Assembly (NCBI RefSeq): GCF_900108115.1
Contig: NZ_FTPU01000025.1
Location: 1 to 48,377, forward strand
DNA from: Epilithonimonas bovis DSM 19482
GTDB lineage: Bacteria > Bacteroidota > Bacteroidia > Flavobacteriales > Weeksellaceae
Direction: 5' to 3'
DNA: 48,377 nucleotides
Shown here: piece by piece, positions 9,491-17,875 of the stretch
Layout: the number at the start of each line of letters is the position of its first letter
Numbering within the stretch: position 1 is the first letter of the stretch
Made by a program: the position numbers and the translations under genes
The notes under the pieces: generated by a model
Told to the model about the DNA's origin: nothing
Seen by the model: the letters and a program-made list of their open reading frames with translations, nothing else
The model's database searches: none

Positions 9491-10603
9491 ATGGTTTATT
9501 TAGTAACTTTTTTCATGTCCTTAATATTTATAAAAATAGCCGATATATTTAAAGGTTTAAAGATTTTATTCTGGATATTTACCTTGCTAGGACTTCTAAT
9601 ACCAGTCTATTTAGCCTCAGCAAGAGATACATCTGTAGGCTTTGATGTAAAATATTATGTAGAGCCGTTTTTTGATATTGCTTGCAAATCAAAGACTTTT
9701 TCTGAATATGTAGATGATGTTAAGTCTGACTATGTCTATATGGGAATTAATTATATTGTTTCTAGGTTTACTAAGGATTTATTTTGGTTACATTTTACAT
9801 TACAAAGTTTGATGATTTCTATGATTTATTATGTAGCGTACCAGTATAGAAAAAAATTTCCCATCTGGATTGTAATATTTCTGTATTTTACAATAATGTA
9901 TTGTACAACATATAATATAGTAAGACAAAGTTTAGCGGTGGCCATTACATTTTTAGGATACTATTTTTTTATTAATAATAAAAGAAAGTTGTTTTTTACA
10001 TTAATGATTTTGGCTTTACTATCACATCCAACATCAATAGTTTGCCTATTATATCTATCTGTTGATTACATCGTAAAAATCAAAAATTCACGATTAAAAT
10101 ATTTTACAATAATATTTTTATCAATATCTTTTGTCGGTATTCTTTTCTTGTTCAAAGATATGATAAATTTATTACTAACTTTAGGTGGCGATAATGTACA
10201 AAGGTATAGTTATTATATCGAAAATACGGAAGGTGGTATTTCAAAGTTTGATGTAGCATTAAAGATTTTTACATTAATAATAATTATATATGGATTGGTT
10301 AAAAAGGTTACTGACGAAAGATTGCTTCTTAGTTTTCTTATGCTAACATTTCTTGGTATAATAACAGTTTTTTTAAATTTAATTGCGACGAGTGCAAATA
10401 GATTTACTTTTTACTTTCAAGATATAAGTTTTATAGCAATACCTATGATATTATATTCAAAAAAGATTTTGATACATATAAGGTTAGTATTGACTCTTTT
10501 ATATATTAGTTTAGCATTAACAACATTTTATTCAGTTTTCGTAATAAACGGGAAGACTGCAGGATATATTTATCCATATAAATCAAAAATTTTAGGAATT
10601 TAA
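9491..10603 (+). CDS. EpsG-family polysaccharide polymerase (Wzy-like)
   Basis: This 370-residue integral membrane protein has about ten hydrophobic segments. It resembles the EpsG family: an ARDTSVGFDVKYY segment after the first helices, then NIVRQSLAVAITFLGYYFF in the middle and FLNLIATSANRFTFYFQ near the end. EpsG-type proteins act as Wzy-like polymerases that join lipid-linked repeat units in the periplasm. It is the only polymerase candidate in the locus and lies in the usual place, after the flippase. The gene is very AT-rich, as Wzy genes usually are. The family is poorly conserved, so the assignment rests on topology, the short motifs and context. Confidence 0.82.
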   Translation: MVYLVTFFMSLIFIKIADIFKGLKILFWIFTLLGLLIPVYLASARDTSVGFDVKYYVEPFFDIACKSKTFSEYVDDVKSDYVYMGINYIVSRFTKDLFWLHFTLQSLMISMIYYVAYQYRKKFPIWIVIFLYFTIMYCTTYNIVRQSLAVAITFLGYYFFINNKRKLFFTLMILALLSHPTSIVCLLYLSVDYIVKIKNSRLKYFTIIFLSISFVGILFLFKDMINLLLTLGGDNVQRYSYYIENTEGGISKFDVALKIFTLIIIIYGLVKKVTDERLLLSFLMLTFLGIITVFLNLIATSANRFTFYFQDISFIAIPMILYSKKILIHIRLVLTLLYISLALTTFYSVFVINGKTAGYIYPYKSKILGI

Positions 10604-10606
10604 ATC

Positions 10607-11647
10607 ATGGCAAAAATACTTTCAATAATTATTCCATCCTATAATATGGAAAAGTTACTAGGACGGTGTATAGAATCATTGCTTCCCGATAAATTAAATA
10701 ATATAGAAATTATTATAGTTAATGATGGAAGTAAGGATAATACGTTATTAGTTGCAAATGAATATAAAGGGAATTATCCAGATGTTATTGTTGTAATTGA
10801 CAAACCAAATGGAAACTATGGTTCTTGTATTAATGAAGGGTTGAAGGTTGCTAAAGGAAAATATATTAAAATTCTGGATGCTGACGATTGGTTTGATTCT
10901 AAGGCATTCAAAGAATATATTTTAGTCTTAGAAAAAACTGATGTTGATTTGATTCTAACAGACTTTAATGATGTTATAGCTGATGGTCCAATAATAAAAA
11001 GACATTGCGAAAATCTGGATCCGTATAAAGTTTTATCTTCAACTCATGTTTTTGAATCTTCAAGTTTTCTTAAGTTGGGAATGCATGCGGTAACGTATAG
11101 AACAAAAATTTTAAGAGATAATAATTATAAACAAACAGAAGGCATTTCTTATACTGACCAGGAATGGATCTTTTATCCTATGGAGTGGGTGCAAAAGGTT
11201 TTTTACTGTCCACTCAATGTTTATCAATATAATTTAGGCAGAGAAGGGCAGACAATGGATCCTAAAATAATTGTTAGGAATATTTCGCATTTTATACAAA
11301 TATTAGAGCGGATGTTGGATACTCTAAGTCATAAAGAATTCTCTAATGAACAAAAAAAGTATTTGTATAATTGTATGCGCGGTACATTAAAAACAATCTA
11401 TAAAAATGTACTACTTAATGACAATATTGGATTTGACTTGAAAACCTTATCAAATTTGGATCATAGGATAAAATACATGTTACCATTGTATTATAAGGAA
11501 ATGGATGATTTTGTTATCCATAAATATTTACCTTTAAAATATATATATTATTGGAGGAGAAAACAGAAGCGATATCCCAATATTGTATTACAACTCAATA
11601 AAAATTTGAAATTATTACAGAAAAAATTCGAATATTATAGATCATGA
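10607..11647 (+). CDS. Glycosyltransferase family 2
   Basis: This 346-residue protein has an N-terminal GT-A fold domain. SIIIPSYNMEKLLGRCIESL is at residues 6-25, EIIIVNDGSKDNT follows with D40 as the nucleotide-binding aspartate, and the metal-binding DAD motif is D91-A92-D93 in ILDADDW. The region after about residue 200 is specific to this protein and of unknown acceptor use. It is cytoplasmic and peripheral, and would add one sugar to the lipid-linked repeat unit. It starts 3 bp after the polymerase gene and overlaps the next gene by an ATGA, so it is in a tight operon. The sugar specificity cannot be read from sequence. Confidence 0.9.
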   Translation: MAKILSIIIPSYNMEKLLGRCIESLLPDKLNNIEIIIVNDGSKDNTLLVANEYKGNYPDVIVVIDKPNGNYGSCINEGLKVAKGKYIKILDADDWFDSKAFKEYILVLEKTDVDLILTDFNDVIADGPIIKRHCENLDPYKVLSSTHVFESSSFLKLGMHAVTYRTKILRDNNYKQTEGISYTDQEWIFYPMEWVQKVFYCPLNVYQYNLGREGQTMDPKIIVRNISHFIQILERMLDTLSHKEFSNEQKKYLYNCMRGTLKTIYKNVLLNDNIGFDLKTLSNLDHRIKYMLPLYYKEMDDFVIHKYLPLKYIYYWRRKQKRYPNIVLQLNKNLKLLQKKFEYYRS

Positions 11648-12573
11648 TAATACAAAAGTACCGTAAAAAATTGTTGTCTCTAAAAAATGACTATCAGAAT
11701 AAACGTTCTTTTTTTACCATAATTAAATCTTTTCAATTTACAATTTCACCGTATTTTCCTCATGTTCTAAATCGAAATCACGCCGATATACTGAATTTAC
11801 TCAAAATTAAATTTAGATTGCTAATCCAAAATTATCATAACTTACATTCATCTTCCGGTAATAAGATTGAAAACCGGCTTTGGGTAATGTGGTGGCAAGG
11901 ATATAATTCTATGCCTACACTTGTAAAATCGTGTTATAATAGTATTAAAAAAGTATATCCTAACATGGACTTGGTTTTAATTACAGAAGAAAATTACAAA
12001 AATTACTTACAATTACCAGAGCATATCTTACAACATGTTCAAAATAAGAATATTTCTTTAACGCATTTATCGGATATTTTAAGGATGGGACTTCTTTCAA
12101 AACATGGAGGAGTATGGATCGATGCTACTATATACTTAACAGGGCAAATCGATTTCCACTCTAAATCTTTTTTTTCAATACGGCAACATAAAGAATATGC
12201 AAGATATGTATTGAAAGGAAATAAATGGACTCCCTATTTATTGGCATCATCTAAAAATTATAAGTTGGCAACCTTTGCCTATGATTTTTTGATAGAGTAT
12301 TGGAAAATTGAAAATAAATTGATAGACTATTTCTTAATAGACTATATCATTGCCATTGCGTATGAAACTTTTCCAGATGTAAGAGCAGATATAGATGACC
12401 TGTCATTTGAATATGAAGGTGTCTATTTTATGGCTGAGAAATTAAATGATAAGTTTGATAAGTTTGAACTTAAAAAAAATATTATCAATAAGTTGAGTTA
12501 TAAAAATACTTATACGACTAAAATTGATGATACAATTACGAATTATGGCTTTTTAGTTAAAGATTTCCAATAA
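11644..12573 (+). CDS. Capsular polysaccharide synthesis glycosyltransferase (GT32-like)
   Basis: This 309-residue protein has the features of the capsular polysaccharide synthesis family, related to the GT32 'DXD sugar-binding' enzymes. RLWVMWWQGYNSMPTLVKSC is near residues 79-97, and HLSDILRMGLLSKHGGVWID at 141-160 contains the conserved D144 and the GGVWIDAT segment. In many relatives the last motif is IDAD or IDLD; here it is IDAT, so the second acidic residue of a DxD is replaced by threonine. The start codon overlaps the stop of the preceding GT2 gene by four bases. It probably transfers one residue of the repeat unit; donor and acceptor are unknown. Confidence 0.85.
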   Translation: MIIQKYRKKLLSLKNDYQNKRSFFTIIKSFQFTISPYFPHVLNRNHADILNLLKIKFRLLIQNYHNLHSSSGNKIENRLWVMWWQGYNSMPTLVKSCYNSIKKVYPNMDLVLITEENYKNYLQLPEHILQHVQNKNISLTHLSDILRMGLLSKHGGVWIDATIYLTGQIDFHSKSFFSIRQHKEYARYVLKGNKWTPYLLASSKNYKLATFAYDFLIEYWKIENKLIDYFLIDYIIAIAYETFPDVRADIDDLSFEYEGVYFMAEKLNDKFDKFELKKNIINKLSYKNTYTTKIDDTITNYGFLVKDFQ

Positions 12574-12578
12574 ATAAT

Positions 12579-13544
12579 ATGAAGAAAAACCCACTTGTTT
12601 CAGTTATAATTCCGATATACGATGTCGAGATATATCTCAGTACATGTATTGAGAGTGTACTGGCACAAACTTATCACTCTTTAGAGATTTTTTTAGTGGA
12701 TGATGGTTCTCCGGATAATTGCGGCTATATATGTGATGAATATGCACAAAAAGATAACCGCATCGTTGTAATTCATAAAAAGAATGGTGGACTATCTGAT
12801 GCGAGAAATGTTGCTATAGATATTGCAAAAGGCGAGTATATTACCTTCGTAGATAGTGATGATTATATAAGTCCATATTATATAGAAACATTATTAGACT
12901 TAGCAACAGAGTCGGACTGCGATATTGCAGTTACATCATTAGTGCAGTTTAAAGAAGGCGAAAAAATTGCTATTCAAAGCTGTAATTATAATAAAAAGGT
13001 CTTCGAAGTTAATGAGGCAATTAATGAAATGTTTTATCAAGGTTCTTTTGATAATAGTGCATGGGCAAAACTTTATCATAGGTCGTTATTTTCTAGTGGT
13101 ATTAGATATCCAATAGGTATATTGTATGAAGATTTAGCCACAACATACAAGTTATTTTTATTAGCCAATAAGGTTGCATTTTCAAATAGAAAAACATATT
13201 TTTACTTGATTCGCTCAAATAGTATAGAAGGTTCTCCATTTAACGAAAAAAAAATGAAAAGCGTTTTGTTTATTATTGGAGAACTTGAAAAATTTAAGAA
13301 ATCAAACCCAGAGTTTTTGGATCCAATTAATTGCCGGATAATGAGTTTTTTATTACACGTTCTTTTCGAAACTAATAAAGGGAGCAAAAGTGAAAAAGAA
13401 CTTTTTTTATTGGTAAAAAAATATAGAATGTCGGTCCTAAAAAATTCACGAGCAAGAAAGAAAACCATTATTGCAAGTCTTCTATCTTTTTTAGGAATTT
13501 CAACATTACGACTGTTTTATCAAATAAGCAACAAGAGATACTGA
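12579..13544 (+). CDS. Glycosyltransferase family 2
   Basis: This is a 321-residue GT2 enzyme of the common EpsJ/WfgS-like type. The donor-binding half is complete: SVIIPIYDVEIYLSTCIESV (8-27), VDDGSPDN with D41/D42, the GGLSDARN loop at 70-77, and the metal-binding D92-S-D94 in FVDSDDY. The C-terminal half carries LYEDLATTYKL, an ED motif often seen in this subgroup and thought to hold the catalytic base. It starts 5 bp after the previous gene. With the other GT2, the GT32-like and the GT4 enzymes it gives four transferases, which with the initiating enzyme would suit a repeat unit of about five sugars. Confidence 0.9.
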   Translation: MKKNPLVSVIIPIYDVEIYLSTCIESVLAQTYHSLEIFLVDDGSPDNCGYICDEYAQKDNRIVVIHKKNGGLSDARNVAIDIAKGEYITFVDSDDYISPYYIETLLDLATESDCDIAVTSLVQFKEGEKIAIQSCNYNKKVFEVNEAINEMFYQGSFDNSAWAKLYHRSLFSSGIRYPIGILYEDLATTYKLFLLANKVAFSNRKTYFYLIRSNSIEGSPFNEKKMKSVLFIIGELEKFKKSNPEFLDPINCRIMSFLLHVLFETNKGSKSEKELFLLVKKYRMSVLKNSRARKKTIIASLLSFLGISTLRLFYQISNKRY

Positions 13545-13573
13545 ATAGATTTAACAAATAATTACATTTCATT

Positions 13574-14878
13574 ATGAGATCATTACGTAAGTCATTTTCT
13601 TTTATTAGTATACTTTTAATTGGTTTGTTGATTTTTTTTTATAACATTCTCTTTTCTCAAAAATCTATTACAATAGATTTTTCTAAGAAAATTGAAAAAA
13701 GACAATCAATGATAGGTTTTCTCCATGTTAATGATTTAAATCCCTTGATAAATGATATCAAAGAATTGAAACCCAGATATTGGAGAGTAGGAAACTCTTT
13801 GGTGGATAAAGATTTGAGGGACAGGCAGTTCGAAATAATGAGGAAGTATAATATTACCCCTATATTAGTCCTGACAGATTTTTATTCGCATTATGATAAA
13901 AGGAAGTATGATTGGAAACAACCTTATAAAGAAACTGAGGCCTTTGCGCAATTAGTAGAAGATTTCTATAAACAATATGGTAATACGGTAATATATGATA
14001 TTTGGAATGAACCCAATTATCCTCCATTTTGGGATGGAGACAGGCAACAGTTTTTTATAAGTTTCAAAGCAGCTTATGATAAAATTAGATCTTTGCCAGG
14101 AGGTGATAAAGCAATAATTACTGGTCCCTCAACAGCTAGATTTGATAAAGAATTTATAGAATCATTCTTAGATTATTGTAATAAAAACAATGTGAAAATT
14201 GATATTTTAAATTGGCATTTGAATGAAGATATTCAACACGCTTTGGAATTATCTCAGCAAATAGATTATGCTCAAAATTATTGGAAAAAAAAATATCCCA
14301 ATGTAGGTTTTAAAGATGTTGCGATTTATGAATTTATAGGCGAAGATGATTATTTTAAACCTCTTACATCCTTAGCATATATTAACGTGCTTGATAGAGA
14401 AGGGGTGCCCGGTATTAAAACATGTGGTAATGCTAATGGTGAAAGCACATGCATAAACAACTCCATTGATGGACTACTAACACCAGAAGGAAAACCACGC
14501 TCTGTTTGGTGGGTGTATAAATATTATGCTGATAGTCTACCAGCAAGATTTAATACATCTGTAGATTCTGACAGAACAGCAGCGATTTCTTATTTCTCAA
14601 AAGATACTAATTCTGTAAATGTACTATTTGGAAATTTGGGAAAATTTAGCTCATCATTTTCAATAGATCTTAATTCTATTAGACGTTTTTCTTTGTTTTC
14701 AAAAACTAATGAAATTAAATATACCTTATATAGAATTCCTAATACTGAACAAAAAGAATTACCGAATCCAATAGTATTACAGTCGGGTTCAATACATTTA
14801 TCAAGCAAAAAAATGAATACTATTGATTTTAAGAATATAGATGTAGAGTCTGTTTATCTTTTAAAAATCAACAATTAA
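13574..14878 (+). CDS. Membrane-anchored or secreted glycoside hydrolase, GH39-like
   Basis: This 434-residue protein has an N-terminal hydrophobic helix (about residues 8-27), either a signal peptide or anchor, with no lipobox. The rest looks like a clan GH-A (beta/alpha)8 hydrolase. The acid/base glutamate is E146 in IWNEPN, and the probable nucleophile glutamate is E253 in VAIYEFIGEDD. A C-terminal beta-rich part follows (residues 330-434), as in GH39 enzymes. A hydrolase inside a polysaccharide synthesis operon recalls PslG (GH39) of Pseudomonas, which trims or releases the polymer. It would act in the periplasm. The substrate is unknown, and family-level placement (GH39 against related GH-A families) is inferred from motifs only. 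Confidence 0.75.
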   Translation: MRSLRKSFSFISILLIGLLIFFYNILFSQKSITIDFSKKIEKRQSMIGFLHVNDLNPLINDIKELKPRYWRVGNSLVDKDLRDRQFEIMRKYNITPILVLTDFYSHYDKRKYDWKQPYKETEAFAQLVEDFYKQYGNTVIYDIWNEPNYPPFWDGDRQQFFISFKAAYDKIRSLPGGDKAIITGPSTARFDKEFIESFLDYCNKNNVKIDILNWHLNEDIQHALELSQQIDYAQNYWKKKYPNVGFKDVAIYEFIGEDDYFKPLTSLAYINVLDREGVPGIKTCGNANGESTCINNSIDGLLTPEGKPRSVWWVYKYYADSLPARFNTSVDSDRTAAISYFSKDTNSVNVLFGNLGKFSSSFSIDLNSIRRFSLFSKTNEIKYTLYRIPNTEQKELPNPIVLQSGSIHLSSKKMNTIDFKNIDVESVYLLKINN

Positions 14879-14941
14879 AACTCTTAACCTTTTCTTATTT
14901 TGGATTAATAACAGAATAAGACAATTATAAAACTTTTATCC

Positions 14942-15646
14942 ATGATCATAGGAAATGGCTTAATTGCCAGCTTGTTTAAAGATTATAAAAAAAATGATTG
15001 TGTTTTTTTTGCATCGGGTGTTTCTAATTCTTTAGAGACCGATGAAAAACAATTTCTTAGAGAAGAAAATTTAATCTTAGAAACTATAAATATGTTCCCT
15101 GACCTTATTTTTGTATACTTTTCTACTTGCAGTATTTATGATTCTACAAAAAAAGAAAGTGCTTATGTGCTTCATAAGTTAAAAATGGAGCAATTAATAA
15201 AAAATAATAGTCGAAGATGGCTAATTTTAAGGGTGAGCAATGCTGTAGGTAACGGAGGTAACCCTCATTTGCTTATGAATTATTTGGTTAGGTCGGTTAA
15301 GAATAGCGAAACAATCAATGTACATACCAAGGCTACAAGAAACCTGATTGATACTGCTGATATCAAAGCAATTTGCTTAAACCTGATAGAAAATCATACA
15401 GAAAATCATATTTTAAATATTGCATATTTGAGTAATTATTCCATTATTGAGATTGTTGAAATTATGGAACAGTACTTTGATAAAAAAATTGAGTTAAATC
15501 TTATAAAGTCAGGAAGTGGATATGATATAGAGATTTCAGAGATTGAAAATTATTTTTTTAAAAACCATTTGGATAATAAGGAAAAATATCTAAAGAAAAT
15601 CTTAGATAACTATTATTCTGATAAGCTTTGTAATAATATTAATTAA
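14942..15646 (+). CDS. Short NAD-dependent epimerase/dehydratase-like protein (SDR)
   Basis: This 234-residue protein is an atypical extended SDR. The N-terminus gives a reduced dinucleotide motif, IGNGLIAS (G4-x-G6-x-x-A9). The strand VYFSTCSIYD carries the catalytic serine/threonine (S61/T62), and Y75-x3-K79 in YVLHKLKME is the catalytic pair. LRVSNAVGNGGNPH matches the later NRxxxxYG-like region of epimerases. It is about 70-90 residues shorter than typical sugar-nucleotide epimerases, mainly in the early Rossmann part. Proteins of this size occur in flavobacterial capsule loci. The likely role is reduction or epimerisation of a sugar nucleotide or a lipid-linked sugar, but the substrate is unknown. 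Confidence 0.72.
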   Translation: MIIGNGLIASLFKDYKKNDCVFFASGVSNSLETDEKQFLREENLILETINMFPDLIFVYFSTCSIYDSTKKESAYVLHKLKMEQLIKNNSRRWLILRVSNAVGNGGNPHLLMNYLVRSVKNSETINVHTKATRNLIDTADIKAICLNLIENHTENHILNIAYLSNYSIIEIVEIMEQYFDKKIELNLIKSGSGYDIEISEIENYFFKNHLDNKEKYLKKILDNYYSDKLCNNIN

Positions 15647-15668
15647 TTTGAAAATTAATTATTAATAT

Positions 15669-16748
15669 ATGGTAGTTGTACAGTTCGTAGAAGCTTTTGG
15701 AGGAGGGGTTTATACCTATGTAAAAGATTTATGTAATTTTATTGTGAATAATAAAGATTATAACAATATCGAATTACATCTCATTTATAGTGGTGACAGA
15801 GTTGAGTTCGATAACGATTTGTTTCTTAAAGATATTGATTCTCGTGTAATACTTCATGAATTAAAAATGAAAAGAGAAATTGATATTCAACATGATTGGA
15901 AAATGCTTTCAATTACCAGAAAGTATTTAAAGAAGATTAAACCTGATATTGTTCATTTGCATTCATCAAAAGCTAGTGTGATAGGAAGGATTGCTTGTTT
16001 TGGCTTGGTTAATAGGTCTAAAATTTTTTATTCCCCACACGGCTATGCTTTTGTTCAACAAAACATTTCTAAATCAAAAATTTTATTTTATAAAAGTATT
16101 GAAGTTTTAATGCCAGCAATCTTCGGAGGGGTAACTGTTGCTTCTGGTGATACAGAGTTTGAAATTTCAAAGTCATTTACAAAATCAATATTGATTAAAA
16201 ATGGGGTTGATTTTGTATTGCCAAATAAAATATGCCATCCGATTAAAAATGAAAAAATAACTATAGGTACAGTTGGAAGACTGATGTTGCAAAAAAATCC
16301 TAAAGCTTTTAATAAAATAGCTCTACTTTTGCCAGATGTCAATTTCGTATGGATTGGCAATGGAGAATTAATGGACGAAATAACTGCTAGTAATATAAAA
16401 GTTACAGGCTGGATAAAAACAAGAGAAGAATTATTAGAATTACTTAATTCCCTGGATATTTATTTACAAGTCTCGTTATGGGAAGGTCTTCCAATTTCGA
16501 TTTTAGAAGCTATGGCAGTACAAAAACCTTTAGTTGTAAGTAATGTTATAGGAAATAAAGATACTGTAGAGGATAATTATAATGGCTTTAAATTTACAAA
16601 TGAAAATGAGGCGGTTAAATGTCTTGAAAAAATAATTAATGATCCTGCTCTAAGACAAAAAATGGGGGATAATTCGTATAAAAAAGTCTATACAGAATAC
16701 AACAAAATTGAAAATTTTTCTAAATTACTTTATTTTTATTTTAAATAA
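15669..16748 (+). CDS. Glycosyltransferase family 4
   Basis: This is a 359-residue GT-B fold enzyme. The N-terminal acceptor domain begins VVQFVEAFGGGVYTYVKDL (residues 3-21) and includes IVHLHSSKASVIGR (94-107). The C-terminal donor domain begins near 197 (ITIGTVGRLMLQKNP). The E-x7-E motif is E272...E280 in WEGLPISILEAMA. It belongs to the WbpU/EpsD-like retaining transferases. It is the last transferase of the AT-rich part, and the next gene has its own promoter-like box. It should act on the cytoplasmic face on the lipid-linked intermediate. Sugar specificity is unknown. Confidence 0.9.
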   Translation: MVVVQFVEAFGGGVYTYVKDLCNFIVNNKDYNNIELHLIYSGDRVEFDNDLFLKDIDSRVILHELKMKREIDIQHDWKMLSITRKYLKKIKPDIVHLHSSKASVIGRIACFGLVNRSKIFYSPHGYAFVQQNISKSKILFYKSIEVLMPAIFGGVTVASGDTEFEISKSFTKSILIKNGVDFVLPNKICHPIKNEKITIGTVGRLMLQKNPKAFNKIALLLPDVNFVWIGNGELMDEITASNIKVTGWIKTREELLELLNSLDIYLQVSLWEGLPISILEAMAVQKPLVVSNVIGNKDTVEDNYNGFKFTNENEAVKCLEKIINDPALRQKMGDNSYKKVYTEYNKIENFSKLLYFYFK

Positions 16749-16773
16749 TTATTTCAATATAAAAGTAGAATAG

Positions 16774-16781
16774 TATTTTTG
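16774..16781 (+). promoter_or_regulatory. -7 box (TATTTTTG) before the TagD-like gene
   Basis: TATTTTTG matches TAnnTTTG exactly, 20 bp upstream of ATG 16801. It lies where base composition changes from AT-rich to more balanced, so it may be the conserved promoter of the distal genes (TagD-like, rfbC, initiating transferase). No TTG -33 box is obvious. Confidence 0.5.
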
Positions 16782-16800
16782 CGAGATTAAACTATAAGTT

Positions 16801-17238
16801 ATGAAAACCCAAAAAATAGGCATTACCTTTTCTTCATTTGATCTTCTTCACGCCGGACATATTAAAATGCTGGAGGAAGCTAAGACTGTATGTGATTATT
16901 TAATTGTTGGACTGCAATTAGATCCCACTTTTGACCGGCCTACCAAAAACCGACCAACACAATCCATAGTAGAGCGGTATATCCAGCTCAAAGCCTGTAA
17001 AGATGTGGATGAGATTATCCCTTATAATACCGAAGAAGATCTAATGGATATTCTACAGTCTTTTGTGGTAGATGTACGGATTATAGGCGATGATTACCGG
17101 GACAAAAACTTCACCGGAAAACAATATTGCGAAGAGAAAGGGATTGATATTTATTATAATAAAAGAGATCATCGTTTTTCCAGTTCCGCACTTAAAAAAG
17201 CAGTTTTTGAACAAGAATTGGCCAAAATTAAAAAGTAA
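16801..17238 (+). CDS. TagD-like cytidylyltransferase family protein
   Basis: This 145-residue nucleotidyltransferase carries the family's nucleotide-binding HxGH motif (H17-A-G-H20 in LLHAGHIKML) and an ERYIQLKACKDVDEIIPY block, as in glycerol-3-phosphate cytidylyltransferase (TagD). The usual C-terminal ISTT motif is replaced by FSSSALKKAV. It should activate a small phosphorylated compound with CTP (or ATP). No CDP-glycerol glycerophosphotransferase (TagB/TagF type) is present in the window, so the product and its user are unknown. It overlaps nothing and is 5 bp before rfbC, suggesting co-translation. The compact size fits full-length members. Confidence 0.82.
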   Translation: MKTQKIGITFSSFDLLHAGHIKMLEEAKTVCDYLIVGLQLDPTFDRPTKNRPTQSIVERYIQLKACKDVDEIIPYNTEEDLMDILQSFVVDVRIIGDDYRDKNFTGKQYCEEKGIDIYYNKRDHRFSSSALKKAVFEQELAKIKK

Positions 17239-17243
17239 TTATT

Positions 17244-17789
17244 ATGGAAATAAAGGGAGCGCCTCTTAAAGACTGTTATGTTTTAAAACCTGATGTTATT
17301 AAAGATGAAAGAGGCTACTTCTATGAAAAATTCAATGAGAAACAGTTTGAAGAGACCACAGGGCTTAACGGCCATTTTGTTCAGGACAATATCTCAAAAT
17401 CGTCTTATGGCGTTTTAAGAGGTTTGCATCTGCAGAAAGGAGAACATGCCCAGGCAAAGCTTGTATCCTGTCTGGAGGGGAAAGTTTTTGATGTTGCGGT
17501 AGATTTAAGACCGGAATCTCAAACCTTTGGCCAGTGGTTTGGTATCGAGTTAACGCCGGAAAATAAATTACAATTGTACGTGCCGCGCGGCTTTGGCCAT
17601 GGGTTTTCTGTATTGAGTGAAACAGCTGTTTTTTCTTACAAATGTGATAATTTTTATAACAAGGCTTCGGAAGGCAGTGTCCTGTGGAACGACCAGGATC
17701 TGAATATTGACTGGAGGCTTCCCGCAGGAGACATTATCCTATCTGATAAAGACAAGACGGCACCTGCATTTTCTTTGAAAAATTTTTAG
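17244..17789 (+). CDS. rfbC: dTDP-4-dehydrorhamnose 3,5-epimerase
   Basis: This is a full-length 181-residue cupin-fold epimerase. The conserved DERGYFYEKFNEKQF is at residues 21-35, and QDNISKSSYGVLRGLHLQ at 47-64 contains the catalytic base H62. VDLRPES follows, then PRGFGHGFSVLSE, and Y132 in the FSYKCDNFYN segment serves as the general acid. It makes dTDP-4-keto-L-rhamnose from the 4-keto-6-deoxyglucose intermediate. The partners RfbA, RfbB and RfbD are not in the window, so they must be encoded elsewhere if rhamnose or a related sugar is made. ATG 17244 lies 5 bp after the upstream stop. Confidence 0.93.
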   Translation: MEIKGAPLKDCYVLKPDVIKDERGYFYEKFNEKQFEETTGLNGHFVQDNISKSSYGVLRGLHLQKGEHAQAKLVSCLEGKVFDVAVDLRPESQTFGQWFGIELTPENKLQLYVPRGFGHGFSVLSETAVFSYKCDNFYNKASEGSVLWNDQDLNIDWRLPAGDIILSDKDKTAPAFSLKNF

Positions 17790-17875
17790 TAATTTCGGCG
17801 CATAAAAACTAATAACCGACTACTCAGCGCAATTTATTTAGTTCAGCATGAGCAGTATAGAATTTTTACCGAGAG

